This document shows, one piece after another, positions 1 to 9,575 of a DNA stretch of 48,484 nucleotides (the first letter of the stretch is position 1; each line of letters starts with the position of its first letter). Under the pieces are notes generated by a model that searched no databases, had not been told where the DNA came from, and saw nothing but the letters and a program-made list of their open reading frames with translations. Position numbers and translations under genes: made by a program. Source of the DNA: Dichomitus squalens LYAD-421 SS1 (Eukaryota; Basidiomycota; Agaricomycetes; Polyporales; Polyporaceae); contig NW_006766935.1 of assembly GCF_000275845.1 (NCBI RefSeq), positions 144,724 through 193,207 of the forward strand, given 5' to 3'.

Positions 1-1075
1 AGTGGTACGAGACCCTCTGCGCCGCACTTGCTGACCTGGGCTTCATGCGCACAGAGGCCGACTACGGCGTTTTCTACAAGCGCGACAAACATTTTGTCAT
101 ACTCGCCATCCACGTCGACGACTGCCTGATCACAGGTGACTCCCGCTCCCAAGTCGATGACTACAAAAACGTATCGCGACTAAGTACAAGCTCACGGATC
201 TGGGTCCGGTAAGCTGGCTTCTAGGCATCAAGATCAGTCGCGATTTTGTCGCGCGCACACTCTCCTTGTCGCAGCATTCGTACATCGATGCGATCATCAC
301 GCGCTTCAATTTCGATGACCTCAAGCCCATTTCGACCCCGATGGACCCACACGTCATGCTCTCCAAGGCGCATTGCCCGAAGACCGTGATCGATGTCGCG
401 CGCATGAAGCGCGTCCCGTACCGAGAGGCCATTGGTGCACTGATGTACGCCGCCCTAGGCACAAGGCCCGATATCGCGTTCGCCGTGACAACGCTGGCGC
501 AGTACTCGGAGAACCCGGGCTGGACTCACTGGGAGGCGGTGAAACGGGTCTTCAGGTACCTCCTCGGAACAAGAAACCTGTCGCTGGTCTACGGAGCGCG
601 GAAAAACGAGCTGGAGGGATTTGTGGATGCGGACGGGGCCTCACAGGAGCACAGGCGGGCCATCACCGGGTACGTTTTTCTTGTCGACGGTGGTGCGGTC
701 TCTTGGTCCTCGAAGAAACAGGAGCTTGTCACGCTGTCCACCACCGAGTCCGAGTATGTCGCCGCAACACATGCCGCAAAGGAAGCCATTTGGCTTCATC
801 GCCTCATTGGCGAAATCTTCTCCCCGTCCTCCGAGCCGACCACCCTCCATAGCGACAACCAATCGGCCATCGCACTCACGAGGGACGGATCATATCACGC
901 GCGCACCAAGCACATCGATATCCGGTACCATTTCATTCGTTTCTCCATCGACGCTGGCGACATTCGGCTTATCTACTGCCCTACCGACGACCAAACGGCC
1001 GACATCCTGACGAAGGCGCTCCCCTCCATCAAGGTCAAACATTTTGCTGCTGCTCTCGGTCTCGCACCTGCTTGA
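1..1075 (+). pseudogene. Copia (Ty1) retrotransposon pol, 3' part: reverse transcriptase and RNase H, frameshifted
   Basis: This is the C-terminal part of a Ty1/copia polyprotein, entering from the left edge of the window. The first frame (from base 3) carries the RT catalytic-site region with HVDDCLITG at about 105-140. Reading then has to change frame at the A5 run at 165-169 to continue with the conserved tail of RT (LTDLG..WLLGI, then TPMDP) and a full Copia RNase H (VDADGA, SWSSKKQ, LSTTESEYVA, HSDNQSA, KHIDIRYHFI, TKAL). The stop is TGA at 1073-1075, directly followed by the polypurine tract and LTR. The frame change is best read as a one-base deletion in the A run, so this copy is probably not autonomous; a sequencing error in the homopolymer is the alternative. 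Gag, protease and integrase would lie left of the window. Confidence 0.9.
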
Positions 1076-1082
1076 GGGGGAG
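1074..1082 (+). other. Polypurine tract of the Copia element
   Basis: A purine run (GAGGGGGAG) lies immediately upstream of the LTR start TGTTGG. This is the place where plus-strand priming occurs in LTR retrotransposons. It overlaps the last base pairs of the pol stop codon. Confidence 0.75.
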
Positions 1083-1457
1083 TGTTGGAGTGTGTATGGC
1101 GAGGCAAGCGTGGTGCGTTTCGGGCGGACAAGTCTTGTCGCGCCATTGACGCGCCTTGTCCCGCCTTGTCCCGCTTGGGTGGTTTCACCTCGTTTTGTTC
1201 TCGAGTACGACGTCTCACCTATCTTGTAGTAAGAATGTCTTGTTAAGTTTAGTATTTAGTACTTTCGACTTGTACTAGCTCACCTCAGTCCCGCGTACAA
1301 CGCGTACTGAGGTGAGTATATGTTTGTTGATTACTTCGTATACTTATACTGATTAGTACTCTGTAGTTACTGTTCTATAGGTACTATTAATATACATATA
1401 GTCCCGCGTACAACGCGTACTGAGTTACTGTTCTATAGTCATGCCCACTGGCCAACA
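1083..1457 (+). repeat. 3' LTR of the Copia element (375 bp)
   Basis: The LTR begins with TGTTGG right after the polypurine tract and ends with the inverted complement CCAACA, the TG...CA form expected of an LTR. It is rich in internal repeats: a 25-bp unit (agtcccgcgta..tactgag) occurs at 1287-1311 and again at 1400-1424, and ttactgttctatag occurs at 1367-1380 and 1425-1438. The first 25-bp unit sits in a hairpin whose arms are CTCACCTCAGT (1280-1290) and its complement (about 1306-1316). The 5' LTR is outside the window, so neither the age of the element nor its target duplication can be judged here. Confidence 0.85.
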
Positions 1458-1498
1458 GGTATGTCTATAGCAATAGAATTCGCTCTTAAAACGACTCG

Positions 1499-1632
1499 TT
1501 TGTCGCTTTGGCCTTAACGAGCGTTGCCTACCCGATCGGCCAATCCGCACGAGCCACTCCGCTTTGACTCTCGAGTCTCCTCACCGCTGTGACTATGGTG
1601 TCTGGCGCGGCTCGCTTTACTTCACCGCTGAC
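1499..1632 (+). repeat. Dispersed coding-like repeat fragment, copy 1
   Basis: About 134 bp that matches, in inverted orientation, 9861-9994. Read on the plus strand both copies keep the same frame and translate to similar peptides (copy 1: CRFGLNERCLPDRPIRT then SHSALTLESPHRCDY and VWRGSLYFTAD). Differences fall largely at third positions, which suggests both derive from a coding sequence rather than from non-coding repeat. I do not recognise the protein. It starts about 40 bp after the Copia LTR end. Confidence 0.6.
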
Positions 1633-1813
1633 CAACGTCCTCATGAATGACACTTTGGCCGCGAGATATGATGCGAAGCGCAACCAAAGCGAGACCTTGT
1701 CTATCAATGAGCCCAGGGACTTGTAAAGATGGCAGCCTGGACTCTTCTGACCAAGTAAGCTATCCTCTCGTCGACATCCTTCACCCCGACAATAGTCAGC
1801 TCCCTCTGGACCC

Positions 1814-2568
1814 ATGGCGTCTCGACCTACGGCAGAATTCTTGGGGGTTGTTGCCGAACGATTCATCGGACACCATTTCCACGGTGGCCTTCCGCAGTAC
1901 ACGCCACCACCGAAGGTTCCGCTTCCTCTTGCGACGTTCATCGAGGGCATCCTGTACGGCTCGCGTATGCTGGACTCCGAGGACACAGCCTTCTACACCG
2001 CGCTTTATATCATCGGGATCCTCAAGGGACACTTCATCATCCTTTTCAATGACCTCGACGCCCAACCCCTGTCGTTCCACTACCTTTTCATCACACCTTC
2101 GCAATCGCCATGAAGGTGTGCATCGATGAATCGTGCACCGTCAAGACCATGGCCGAGGCTTTCGCCCCATCCATCTGCACTCCATTACAACTTACTGCGT
2201 ACCAGGACATGATTCTGAAGCTGCTCGACGGCCACCTCAGCTTCGACAGCACCGTCTGCCAGAGCATCGCAGCGATGAAGGCCAAGGTTCCGAGGGAGTT
2301 CTCAGGCGATGGTCCGTACCCAATGTACGCGTTCCCACTGCCGGGTGTCCAGAAGTCCCTCGACCTTCCCATACTTCTCCACAACGCGTTCTACCTTCCC
2401 CCGCCAGGAGTACCTGACTCGGTCAGGTATGACATCTTCCCCAATTTTGCAGCGCCCGCTATGGACCTCGTCATGGAGCCAACCTTGCCCCCACACCTCA
2501 TGCCTCTATGCCCCGCGACACCGTCTATGCCCCCTGTTCCTCAGTATCACAGTTATTGGATACCATAG
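1814..2568 (+). pseudogene. Cyclin-like (PHO80/Pcl type) paralogue, frameshifted
   Basis: Two adjacent frames together resemble the intact cyclin at 44304-45397. The first frame (ATG 1814) has AEFLGVVAERFIG then PLPLATFIEGILYGSRM and TALYIIGILKGHF, parallel to AKLCARFVTHLF, PPLANFIAYALHRTR and AALYLLQRLKARF in the intact gene. The second frame carries FAIAMKVCIDES, then VPREFSGDGPYPMYAFP, parallel to FMIASKVIYGDT and VRRDFKGLGPFPTYVLP. The switch falls at about 2085-2100. No AG acceptor exists between 2037 and 2112, so an intron does not explain it; a one-base loss does. The sequence is diverged along its whole length and the Pcl signature residues are only partly kept. It could still be expressed as a short protein from one frame. 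Stop TAG is at 2566-2568. Confidence 0.5.
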
Positions 2569-3283
2569 GCGTGAAGTCCCCAATGTACCTTTGATCTTTC
2601 TTCGTCGCCAGGGTTCCCTTGAAACTGCTGCGACTCTGGTACAGTCCGGCATGTATCCGCGCTTTTTTGATTGTGCTATTGGGTCCACATGTGCATCCCT
2701 GTAATATCATGCAGCTCTTGAAAGGTTCAACATCATAGTCATCTATGTAACTAGTTCGTCGTATGAGATTTATTGGTTGCCGTAGTAGTGCTTAGACGGC
2801 TATCTGCTACCGCTCATGATAGAAGGTCTCGTCATCCTCTGATGCTCGGCAAGATCTAATGCACTCTCACCCCCCGTCCCACAACTTAGCTTGTGAGACA
2901 CAATTCACGCCGACACTGAGGATGGCGATGGAGAGGACTTGGATGTCCAGGCGAATGCGCCAAGCACTGCCCTTGAGATTTGTCATTGAGCCCGATCCTC
3001 CAAGTAATACGAGTATTTGTGCATGCGCACAAACATTCCAGATAACGGTGGTGATAGAGAGGAGAGGGATAAGGGTGGAAGCAGCGCAAACATTCGTGAC
3101 GAATGACGAGTAAGTAACATACTACAGCTCAGCAGAGGACATCTACGGTTCGTCCATAGAACGCGGACACAACAGACAACAGCAAAAGAAACATTTTCCG
3201 CCGGGTTCGCATTGAGCGATATGCGCGCTAGCACAAGGCGAGTACTCCAAGACATGACAAAAGGAGAGCGACGCGGCCCCCGC
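2569..3283. other. Intergenic stretch without recognised gene
   Basis: I see no splice-supported reading frame, RNA gene or clear repeat here. The right part is likely the 3' untranslated region of the minus-strand NAB2 gene. Confidence 0.5.
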
Positions 3284-5450
3284 TCACGCCGAGATCGGGA
3301 CGGTAGGCGACGCGTCGTCCTTCTTGCCCGCCTGAGCCTGCGCGATCGCCTTCTGTGCCTCGTTCTTGCGCTCCTCCATCTCCTTCACCTTCTTTTCCAG
3401 CTCCGCCGCCGTCGTCGGCGTCCCGTCTGGCCGCTTGAACGTCACGCTCTTGTGGTGGCTCTGTGCGCCAATCGAGCCGGTCTCCGGACTCGGCACGTTA
3501 ACCAGTCCACCGCTCGTCGTTAGACCGCGATGGAAAGATGTGGGCAGGACACGACCCTCAGGATGCTGGTAAGGGCAGGTGACGCGCGTACACGCGGTGC
3601 CGAATTTGCACGGGATGGAGGCATGGTGACTGGAGGGACGTGGCGGGTGGGAGAAGGTGCAGCTGGGACGGGTGCACGCGGCGCCGTAACGACAGGGGGT
3701 AGCCCCTTGCGGCGTCGGAGCGGGAGTAGGAACGTAGCTTTGAGGTTTTGGCACCTCCGCTGCAGGGCGATATGAGACCGATGCGATAACAAAGTGGATC
3801 GTAGACACTCACCACTGATATTGAGTACGGCAGGGCTGACGTGCGCCTTGATACAGTCCTTGTCCTTGCAATCCTTGCCGTTCTCGCACGGATCGTTGCT
3901 CAGGACGATACCGCTCTCGGCTGTGGCGACGGGCGATGGGTGCGAATATCGACAGACGGGGTTCGTACACTTGAGGGCGAATTTGCATAGCGTCGGCGAC
4001 TGAGGACGTTCTGGCGGTACGAATCCGGGACGCGCGGAGCCCATGGACGAAGTTGGTGTGATAGGGATAGGCGTTACCAGCGTGGAGGGCGCAGATTTCG
4101 ACGGCAGTATCGACGCAACAGGTTGCGGTGTGGGTGCAGCCGACGCCGGAGCTGGTGTGCCATCGTTGACTGACGGCTCACCGACGTGGTGTCCAGTATG
4201 TCCTCCTCGTCCACGTCCCGCTCCCCTCGTCGGCCCTCCCCGGCCCCTTCCCCGTCCACGTCCGTTTCCATCACCTCCCTGGCCCATCTGACCGCCCATC
4301 CCGTTGTTGAACCCGTTCATGTCCCCCATCCCTTGCTGCATAGGGAACCCGTTGTTCATGAACTGCCCCGTGGCGGGGTTCATGATACCCATAGCGCCCG
4401 CTATTTGCGACATCATCGCCATTTGGCTCATCATCAGCTCCTGTAGCATCAACGGATTCGCCATAGCCATCGCCCCCATGTCCATCCCGGGCATGGCTCC
4501 CATAGGGAAGCCACCGTTCATCATCATCATATTCGGGTCGGGGCCCGGGCCATTGGTGATGCTGTCGATACGCGCTTGGACATCGTCGCGCGGGTAACTC
4601 TGAGGTCCCTGACCGCCTCTGGGGCCAACACGGTCGAGAAGACTGCGCGAACCGCCGGGACCGTGTCCATCACGCTCCCGGAACATCGCGCGCGGACCGG
4701 TAGGCAAGTCTGTGCGTCGTGACTTCGCGGGAGGGTGTCCACCCGGCGACGGAGAACGTGCTGAGGCGGTTCGTTTCTGAGAAGGGGGGGATGTAGACGG
4801 AATAGCTTGAGACAGGGCTTGCTGGTACAACGGGGCGCCTGCACGAGGGCCGTTCGGAGGTCGACGGTTGTCAGCTGCCTGATGGGGTGGCGAGTCGCGA
4901 ACGGGTGCTTGTATCGATGTTGAGGGCTCTGGTGGGGCGGGGGCCTCCGCTTCAGGGGCACCCTTCCCGGCTTCCGCGAAAAGCCAGTCGACGAAACTGG
5001 CGTCTGCGGACGTGTGAGTTAGGTATCACAAGGGAAAAGTGCGACGTACCAAAATCCGAACCAATGACTACCGTATTCCCTACTCTTCAGCACGCTAACT
5101 AACAAGGATGAGGCGGGAGATGCTCACGGTCTTCTAGTTCTGAGGTGATCTGGGCTGAAGGGCAGTCAGTATTTGTCGCCCTCTCCCGCTCCCAAGCGCG
5201 AGCGACGGTGAGCCCAACACGCCCAGAGGGGCAGCTTACCTGCCGTTTTATTGTTGATGACCATGATGGTGATATATTCGGCCATGACGGGGTCTTGTCC
5301 GAATTATGCTAGGTCAGTCTTGACGAACACCGGGAAGTAAACTGCGCCCGCACCTGGCTCTGTGCTATACTGCCGCTTCATGAGCTCGTCCTGGATCGCA
5401 TTCTGAAGCGCCGTCGCACGCTCCGTGCCCATCGTCAAGCCGAAAGCCAT
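3284..5450 (-). CDS. NAB2: NAB2-like nuclear poly(A)-binding CCCH zinc-finger protein
   Basis: Nab2/ZC3H14 proteins bind poly(A) in the nucleus, limit tail length and accompany mRNA to the pore. Five exons are supported: 5354-5450, 5240-5293, 5128-5154, 3813-5003 and 3284-3759 (introns 60, 85, 124 and 53 bp), giving 614 aa with the frame closed. The N-terminus (MAFGLTMGTERATALQNAIQ, EYITIMVINNKT, QITSELED, FVDWLF) matches the PWI-like Nab2 N-terminal fold, residues 1 to about 75. A Met/Gly/Asn-rich middle and an RG-rich stretch (about 308-330) follow. At least four Nab2-type fingers C-X5-C-X4-C-X3-H are visible: CKFALKC, CENGKDC, CRYGAAC and CKFGTAC, at roughly residues 395-515. The C-terminus has a short charged coiled-coil-like segment. 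Start ATG 5448-5450 is the first in frame. Yeast Nab2 has seven fingers, so some may be missed or absent. Confidence 0.88.
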
Positions 5451-6323
5451 GATTGCAGGTACAAGGACGGCGGTGGTGGTGGTTCAGATCAGAGTGTGCA
5501 GTCGCCCTACAAGGATCGGCTATTCCAATAAACAGCGATTTACCCTGAATCATAAGAGACCCTTTCGGACTTCATAATGTACGGAGTACATGTAAGATAT
5601 TTTGTAACTCCGAAAAGGCCCACCGTAGCTTGACTTGACTGTTATTTAAGTATCACTACGGTTTCAGGTCCTGTCTTCCTACCATTCTTCCCTCATCTTC
5701 CATCACCCCGGAATGTATGCTTGAGAGGCGTCATCGACTTCTTAATGAGGAGACTGAAATCAATAGGTGACGGGTACTAGTGCCGCGAGTGTGTTCTAGC
5801 CTTGTCGACGATACAGACCAGTCTAATCAGGGTTCTCTTCCTCAGCAGTGATTGCACTATCCAACTTACGGCGACATCCTCGGGTGCCCTCGAATCCAAG
5901 GCCCCTTCACTAGCGCGGCGCAAAGGCCATGCTAACAGTCCCTGACAGGATGCTTTGTCCGTGAGCCTCTCACGTTGGTCTAGGGGAAACCAAGAAAAAA
6001 CAGGGTCAAGGCATTGTCACTGGCTCCGATAATTGTCCTTCCAAGGATTCTTGCCTTTCTTCGTTTCGAACGGCTGCCTTCCCGTGCCACGTTATCACAA
6101 TGGTTGGAAAACCTGCGTGCTCTTCAAGTAGTCATCAACACATGCGGGACACGCGTTGTCGCCGTCATCGTCCTCACCGTAGCACAAAGACCTTTGCCTT
6201 GCGCATTGCAGTATATAGTGAGATGCCTTGCTCGTCGAACTCACATTCACAGTCGCGATCCCCCCGACTGCATACGCACCACAGCCCGGTCAATCGTCAA
6301 ACTTTGAGGACCTATTCACCGCC
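5451..6323. other. Divergent intergenic region between NAB2 and a small gene
   Basis: About 870 bp separating NAB2 (minus) from the small plus-strand gene at 6324. It should hold both promoters. Open frames present in it show neither splice support nor a recognisable motif. Confidence 0.5.
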
Positions 6324-6608
6324 ATGGCGTTCGCCGACTTCTTCAAAGCCGCATTTGGCATTATCTTCGGTTACGACCTCGACGCTGCGCGTAAGTCATA
6401 CGACAAAGTGCTCACACCATTCCTGACAACCAACATAGTGTTTTATCTTCAAGAAGAGCGGAAGCGTCCCGAGTCCGTGCTGGACTACGTGCCGTGCGAC
6501 GATAGCTTGGATTGCTTCGCCTGTCCACCGCCCCATCTGTCTCTTTCGAGACCGTCACCATCACATACCTTCGCTGGATGGAAGTATAGACGCTTCGGGG
6601 CTGTTTGA
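6324..6608 (+). CDS. Small hypothetical protein, two exons
   Basis: I do not recognise this protein. The ATG at 6324 has a good context (CCGCCATGGCG). Exon 1 is 6324-6390. The intron 6391-6438 is 48 bp with donor GTAAGT, a CTGAC branch site and acceptor ATAG, and exon 2 runs 6439-6608 to TGA, giving 78 aa. The N-terminus MAFADFFKAAFGIIFGY is hydrophobic and amphipathic-looking, followed by a charged LQEERKRPES segment, a Cys-containing stretch (CDDSLDCFAC) and a Ser/Pro-rich tail. Intron retention would also keep the frame open, because the intron is a multiple of three without a stop. The good splice signals are the main reason to call it. The 3' end may be wrong if a further intron exists. 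Confidence 0.4.
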   Translation: MAFADFFKAAFGIIFGYDLDAARKSYDKVLTPFLTTNIVFYLQEERKRPESVLDYVPCDDSLDCFACPPPHLSLSRPSPSHTFAGWKYRRFGAV

Positions 6609-7192
6609 ATGATGGGTTAGTTGCACTGTGAAGAAATGGGGGTTCATGGAGTGGTGTACGAGTGTGGATTGTACGAAACAGAAATTCAATCATGTCCGGG
6701 GATGAAAGCGCTGCTTCCTTGTCAGGTGCGACGGCACAGAGACCGTTGACCGCTCAAGGCAGTTGACAAGGGTCACGGGAGATCTCAAGGCGACCGTTGA
6801 AAGTGCTGGAAGACAGGACATGTAGAGACTCTGAGAAGGGTTTTGACGTCGCTTGTGAGGACAAAGCACGACTCGTTCCCCGTCCATTCCCACGCGACCT
6901 TGTTCCCTACTTGAACTTGAGGAGATTCAACTAGTAGGAGGTAGAGACATTGTAGTCAACGACGACCAAGTACAAGGCATGTGGGAAGCTCCATCGGGTA
7001 GACTGGTTCGAAAGGCAAAGCCTGTGGTGACAGCAGACCCAAACCCTCTAGGACCTACCAGCGCATAGGACTCGCCTCTGGCATCCTGTCCTTTACTACA
7101 TCTGTCATCCTCTCCAAGCAAACCCCCGGTCTCCCATACCTCGTTGCTCTGCAGAGCAGACAGAATCCTCTACGACTCTCCTGCACTTCAAA
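6609..7192. other. Intergenic stretch without recognised gene
   Basis: No supported coding exon, RNA gene or repeat was seen. The last part is the likely promoter and leader of the small secreted-peptide gene at 7193. Confidence 0.45.
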
Positions 7193-7477
7193 ATGCACGC
7201 TCGCTTCAGCACCCTTGCCTTCATCCTCCTAATGATATCTGCGGTTGGTGCGTTTGCGTGAACGACAGAATATCCGTCCGGCAACTGACTTGGAAATGCT
7301 ATGGGGACAGTCTCCGCCATAGATAGCCGGCAAGCGGAGAGATTGGCCATGAACAGAAACATGGCATGTTCAGGCCCATCCGGTTGTGCGAGGGTGCGTC
7401 CTCGATCCTGCTATTTATAGTCCGGTATGACTGACGTTGTGTACAATGTTGCAACCGTTATGCAGGGTGACTCGTAG
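7193..7477 (+). CDS. Putative small secreted peptide precursor
   Basis: Three short exons give a 49-aa product: 7193-7247, 7311-7393 and 7466-7477. Both introns (63 and 72 bp) start GTGCGT, contain an ACTGAC branch site and end in CAG, which is strong splice evidence for so small a gene. The first 22 or so residues form a clean signal peptide (MHARFSTLAFILLMISAVVSA) with a plausible cleavage site after VSA. The predicted mature part is about 28 residues, polar, with two cysteines in CSGPSGC that could form a small loop, and ends RGDS. If the second intron is retained the tail changes to a different short end with a third Cys. No family is recognised. Secreted signalling or effector-like peptide is only a guess. 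Confidence 0.5.
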
Positions 7478-8615
7478 GAGTTATACCTTCGCGGACCCTC
7501 GACAATGACACAACGACTGGGATGTCAAGGTGATGGCTTGGATGGAGATCTTCGCATTCAAATGTTAAGATGCCTGCACAAACCGTATTATAGTACTAGT
7601 ATACCTAAATGTAGCATAAGGAACCCACGTCAGTCCTTGCTCGTTGGCCTATTGGATGTTCTGCAAATGAGCTTCCACATCATGTGTCTATGAAGTCGTG
7701 AACGACCGCTCATCACTTATCTATACATGTAGTTCTGAGTGAGTTCACCCGACCGGCGAAGTGGCATAGTATGTCGGGCTGGGTAGCAGGTAGTAAACTC
7801 GAGGATCCGGCTTACCGGCAGCTTGTCCCGGGCAAGGGGATCGTTACCAGCTCGTGCTGCTACTACGACAGACAGGGCGTTTAATTCAACCCTGTGAAAT
7901 GCAAGAGATTTTCCGGGACAGTCCTAACTTGAACAGCTGAGATTCCCTCAATTTCTCCCACGAGTATAGGATGACTTTCACAGAAAAATACCATACAATT
8001 CTTCTCATACAACAGAACAACTTTGGCGTGCCACTCGCCAGAGTGGAGAAAGGGACTTAGTGATTAGCTTTCACAAAGGTTTTCTGGAGCTCAGCCTGTG
8101 AAAGCTGACCTTTCCCGGTCATTTTCTCTGACGGGGCGAGCGTGCAGGAAAGGTGTAGTTTTCTCTCAGGATCAATTCTTAGAAAGGCGTAGAGAAAGTC
8201 AAATTGTTGCGTCATGCGGTATGGATGTCATGTTTCCGGGCAAATTTAAGACTGTCCCGAAGTTTCTCTCGCCTTTCTTCGCACAAGAATTTGGCCCGTG
8301 CCTGCCGTGTACTACTCTAGATCACAAACAACCGACGCAACAGCGATCCTTCGGGTAACTTTTCAAAATGCTGTATACTATACATCGCGAATCGAAAGCC
8401 TGTCAGCCTAAGCGAGCTGAGCAAGGTTGGATCCGTCAAGAGACTTGTGACTGTGTCATATGGGAATGGTCCCCTATTGCGCAACTGCTAGATGAGTAAG
8501 CCCTTTCCGAGGTTCTGCGGAACAGCCATAGGTGCTGACCAACGTTGTTTCCTTCTCGTCCCATCCAACGCAGGTTCAGATTCACGACATCCGTACATCT
8601 GTGACAATCATTGCG
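7478..8615. other. Intergenic region between secreted-peptide gene and GST A
   Basis: Contains the possible TIR element at 7902-8271 and the promoter of the glutathione transferase at 8616. No coding exon could be supported. Confidence 0.5.
7902..8271. repeat. Possible short TIR (MITE-like) element
   Basis: The segment at 7902-7926 (caagagattttccgggacagtccta) and the reverse complement of 8247-8271 agree at 19 of 25 positions, including an unbroken CGGGACAGTC core. The spacing of 370 bp would fit a non-autonomous DNA element. No target-site duplication was found and the match does not extend inward, so this could be chance. Confidence 0.3.
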
Positions 8616-9575
8616 ATGGGTCTACCAGATGAGCAAATCCACCCTATTGCAACTGGGCGCGCTGTGCAAACCGTCGAGCAGCATCAGGAGTCGCAGGATT
8701 TAGTTTTCTACTCGGGATGGGTCAGTACGCGTCCTGATCTGATCCAACACGGAAATCTGATCGTCTGGATGTCTATAGTTCTGCCCATATGTACAACGAG
8801 TGTGGATCACCCTCGAGGAGCGTGGTATCCCTTACCAGTACAAGGAGGTTAACCCGTACAAGAAGGAGCCACATTTCCTTGGTATGTATATGTAGTGGAT
8901 TTCATGTCTGTCTCATACTAAACCACGGGGCCTACAATCAATGTGCCACTTTTGCTTCTATAGCAATCAACCCGAAGGGTCTCGTTCCGGCGATAGAGTA
9001 TACGGGTCGCGCTCTATACGAATCACTCATCATCTGCGAGTTTCTTGAAGACGCTTTCCCCGACCACGAACCCCACATTCTCCCGTCCGATCCATTCGAT
9101 CGAGCCCTGGTTCGCCTCTGGACCGATCATGTCAGCAAGCAAATTGTCCCCGGGTTCATGCGATTGGTCCAGGCACAAGATTCACAGAAGCAGCGCGAGT
9201 ATCTCGAGGAGTTCAACAAGGCGCTCCGCACTATCAGTGCGCAGGTGAAGGGTCCATACTTTCTCGGAGAGCAGTTTACGCTGGTCGATGTCGCCCTCGC
9301 CCCGTGGGTTGTCAGAGACTACATCGTCGCAGAGCACCGGGGATACAGTCGTGAGGCTGTTGGCAATGGCTGGAAGGAATATGCCGTACAACTGGAGACG
9401 CGCGAGAGTGTGCTGAGGACGCAAAGCGTGAGTCTGTTGTCGCTTTTTATGCTGGGACGGAAGCTCACCGCTATTGTAGGATCGTGTTTACTACACCGAG
9501 ATCTATGGTAGATATCTCCGCGACGAAGCCCAGAGCGAGGCGGCGAAGGCAATTCGAGCTGGACGTTCGTTCTGA
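8616..9575 (+). CDS. Omega-like glutathione transferase, copy A
   Basis: A glutathione transferase with a cysteine active site, expected to act as thiol transferase or reductase in the cytosol. Four exons: 8616-8720, 8779-8881, 8964-9427 and 9480-9575 (introns 58, 82 and 52 bp), giving 255 aa. The thioredoxin-like N-domain has FCPYVQRVWITLEERGIPY with the likely catalytic Cys37, then INPKGLVPAIEY (cis-Pro) and LYESLIICEFLED, the glutathione-binding ES motif. The all-helical C-domain contains GPYFLGEQFTLVDVALAPW, the usual N-capping region. Exon boundaries, phases and protein length are the same as in copy B at 10529-11476, so the two are tandem duplicates. Such families are expanded in wood-decay fungi. 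Substrate cannot be read from sequence. Confidence 0.9.

Noticed and set aside
1083..1457. Target-site duplication of the Copia element
   Set aside because: Only the 3' side is in the window, so the duplication cannot be compared.
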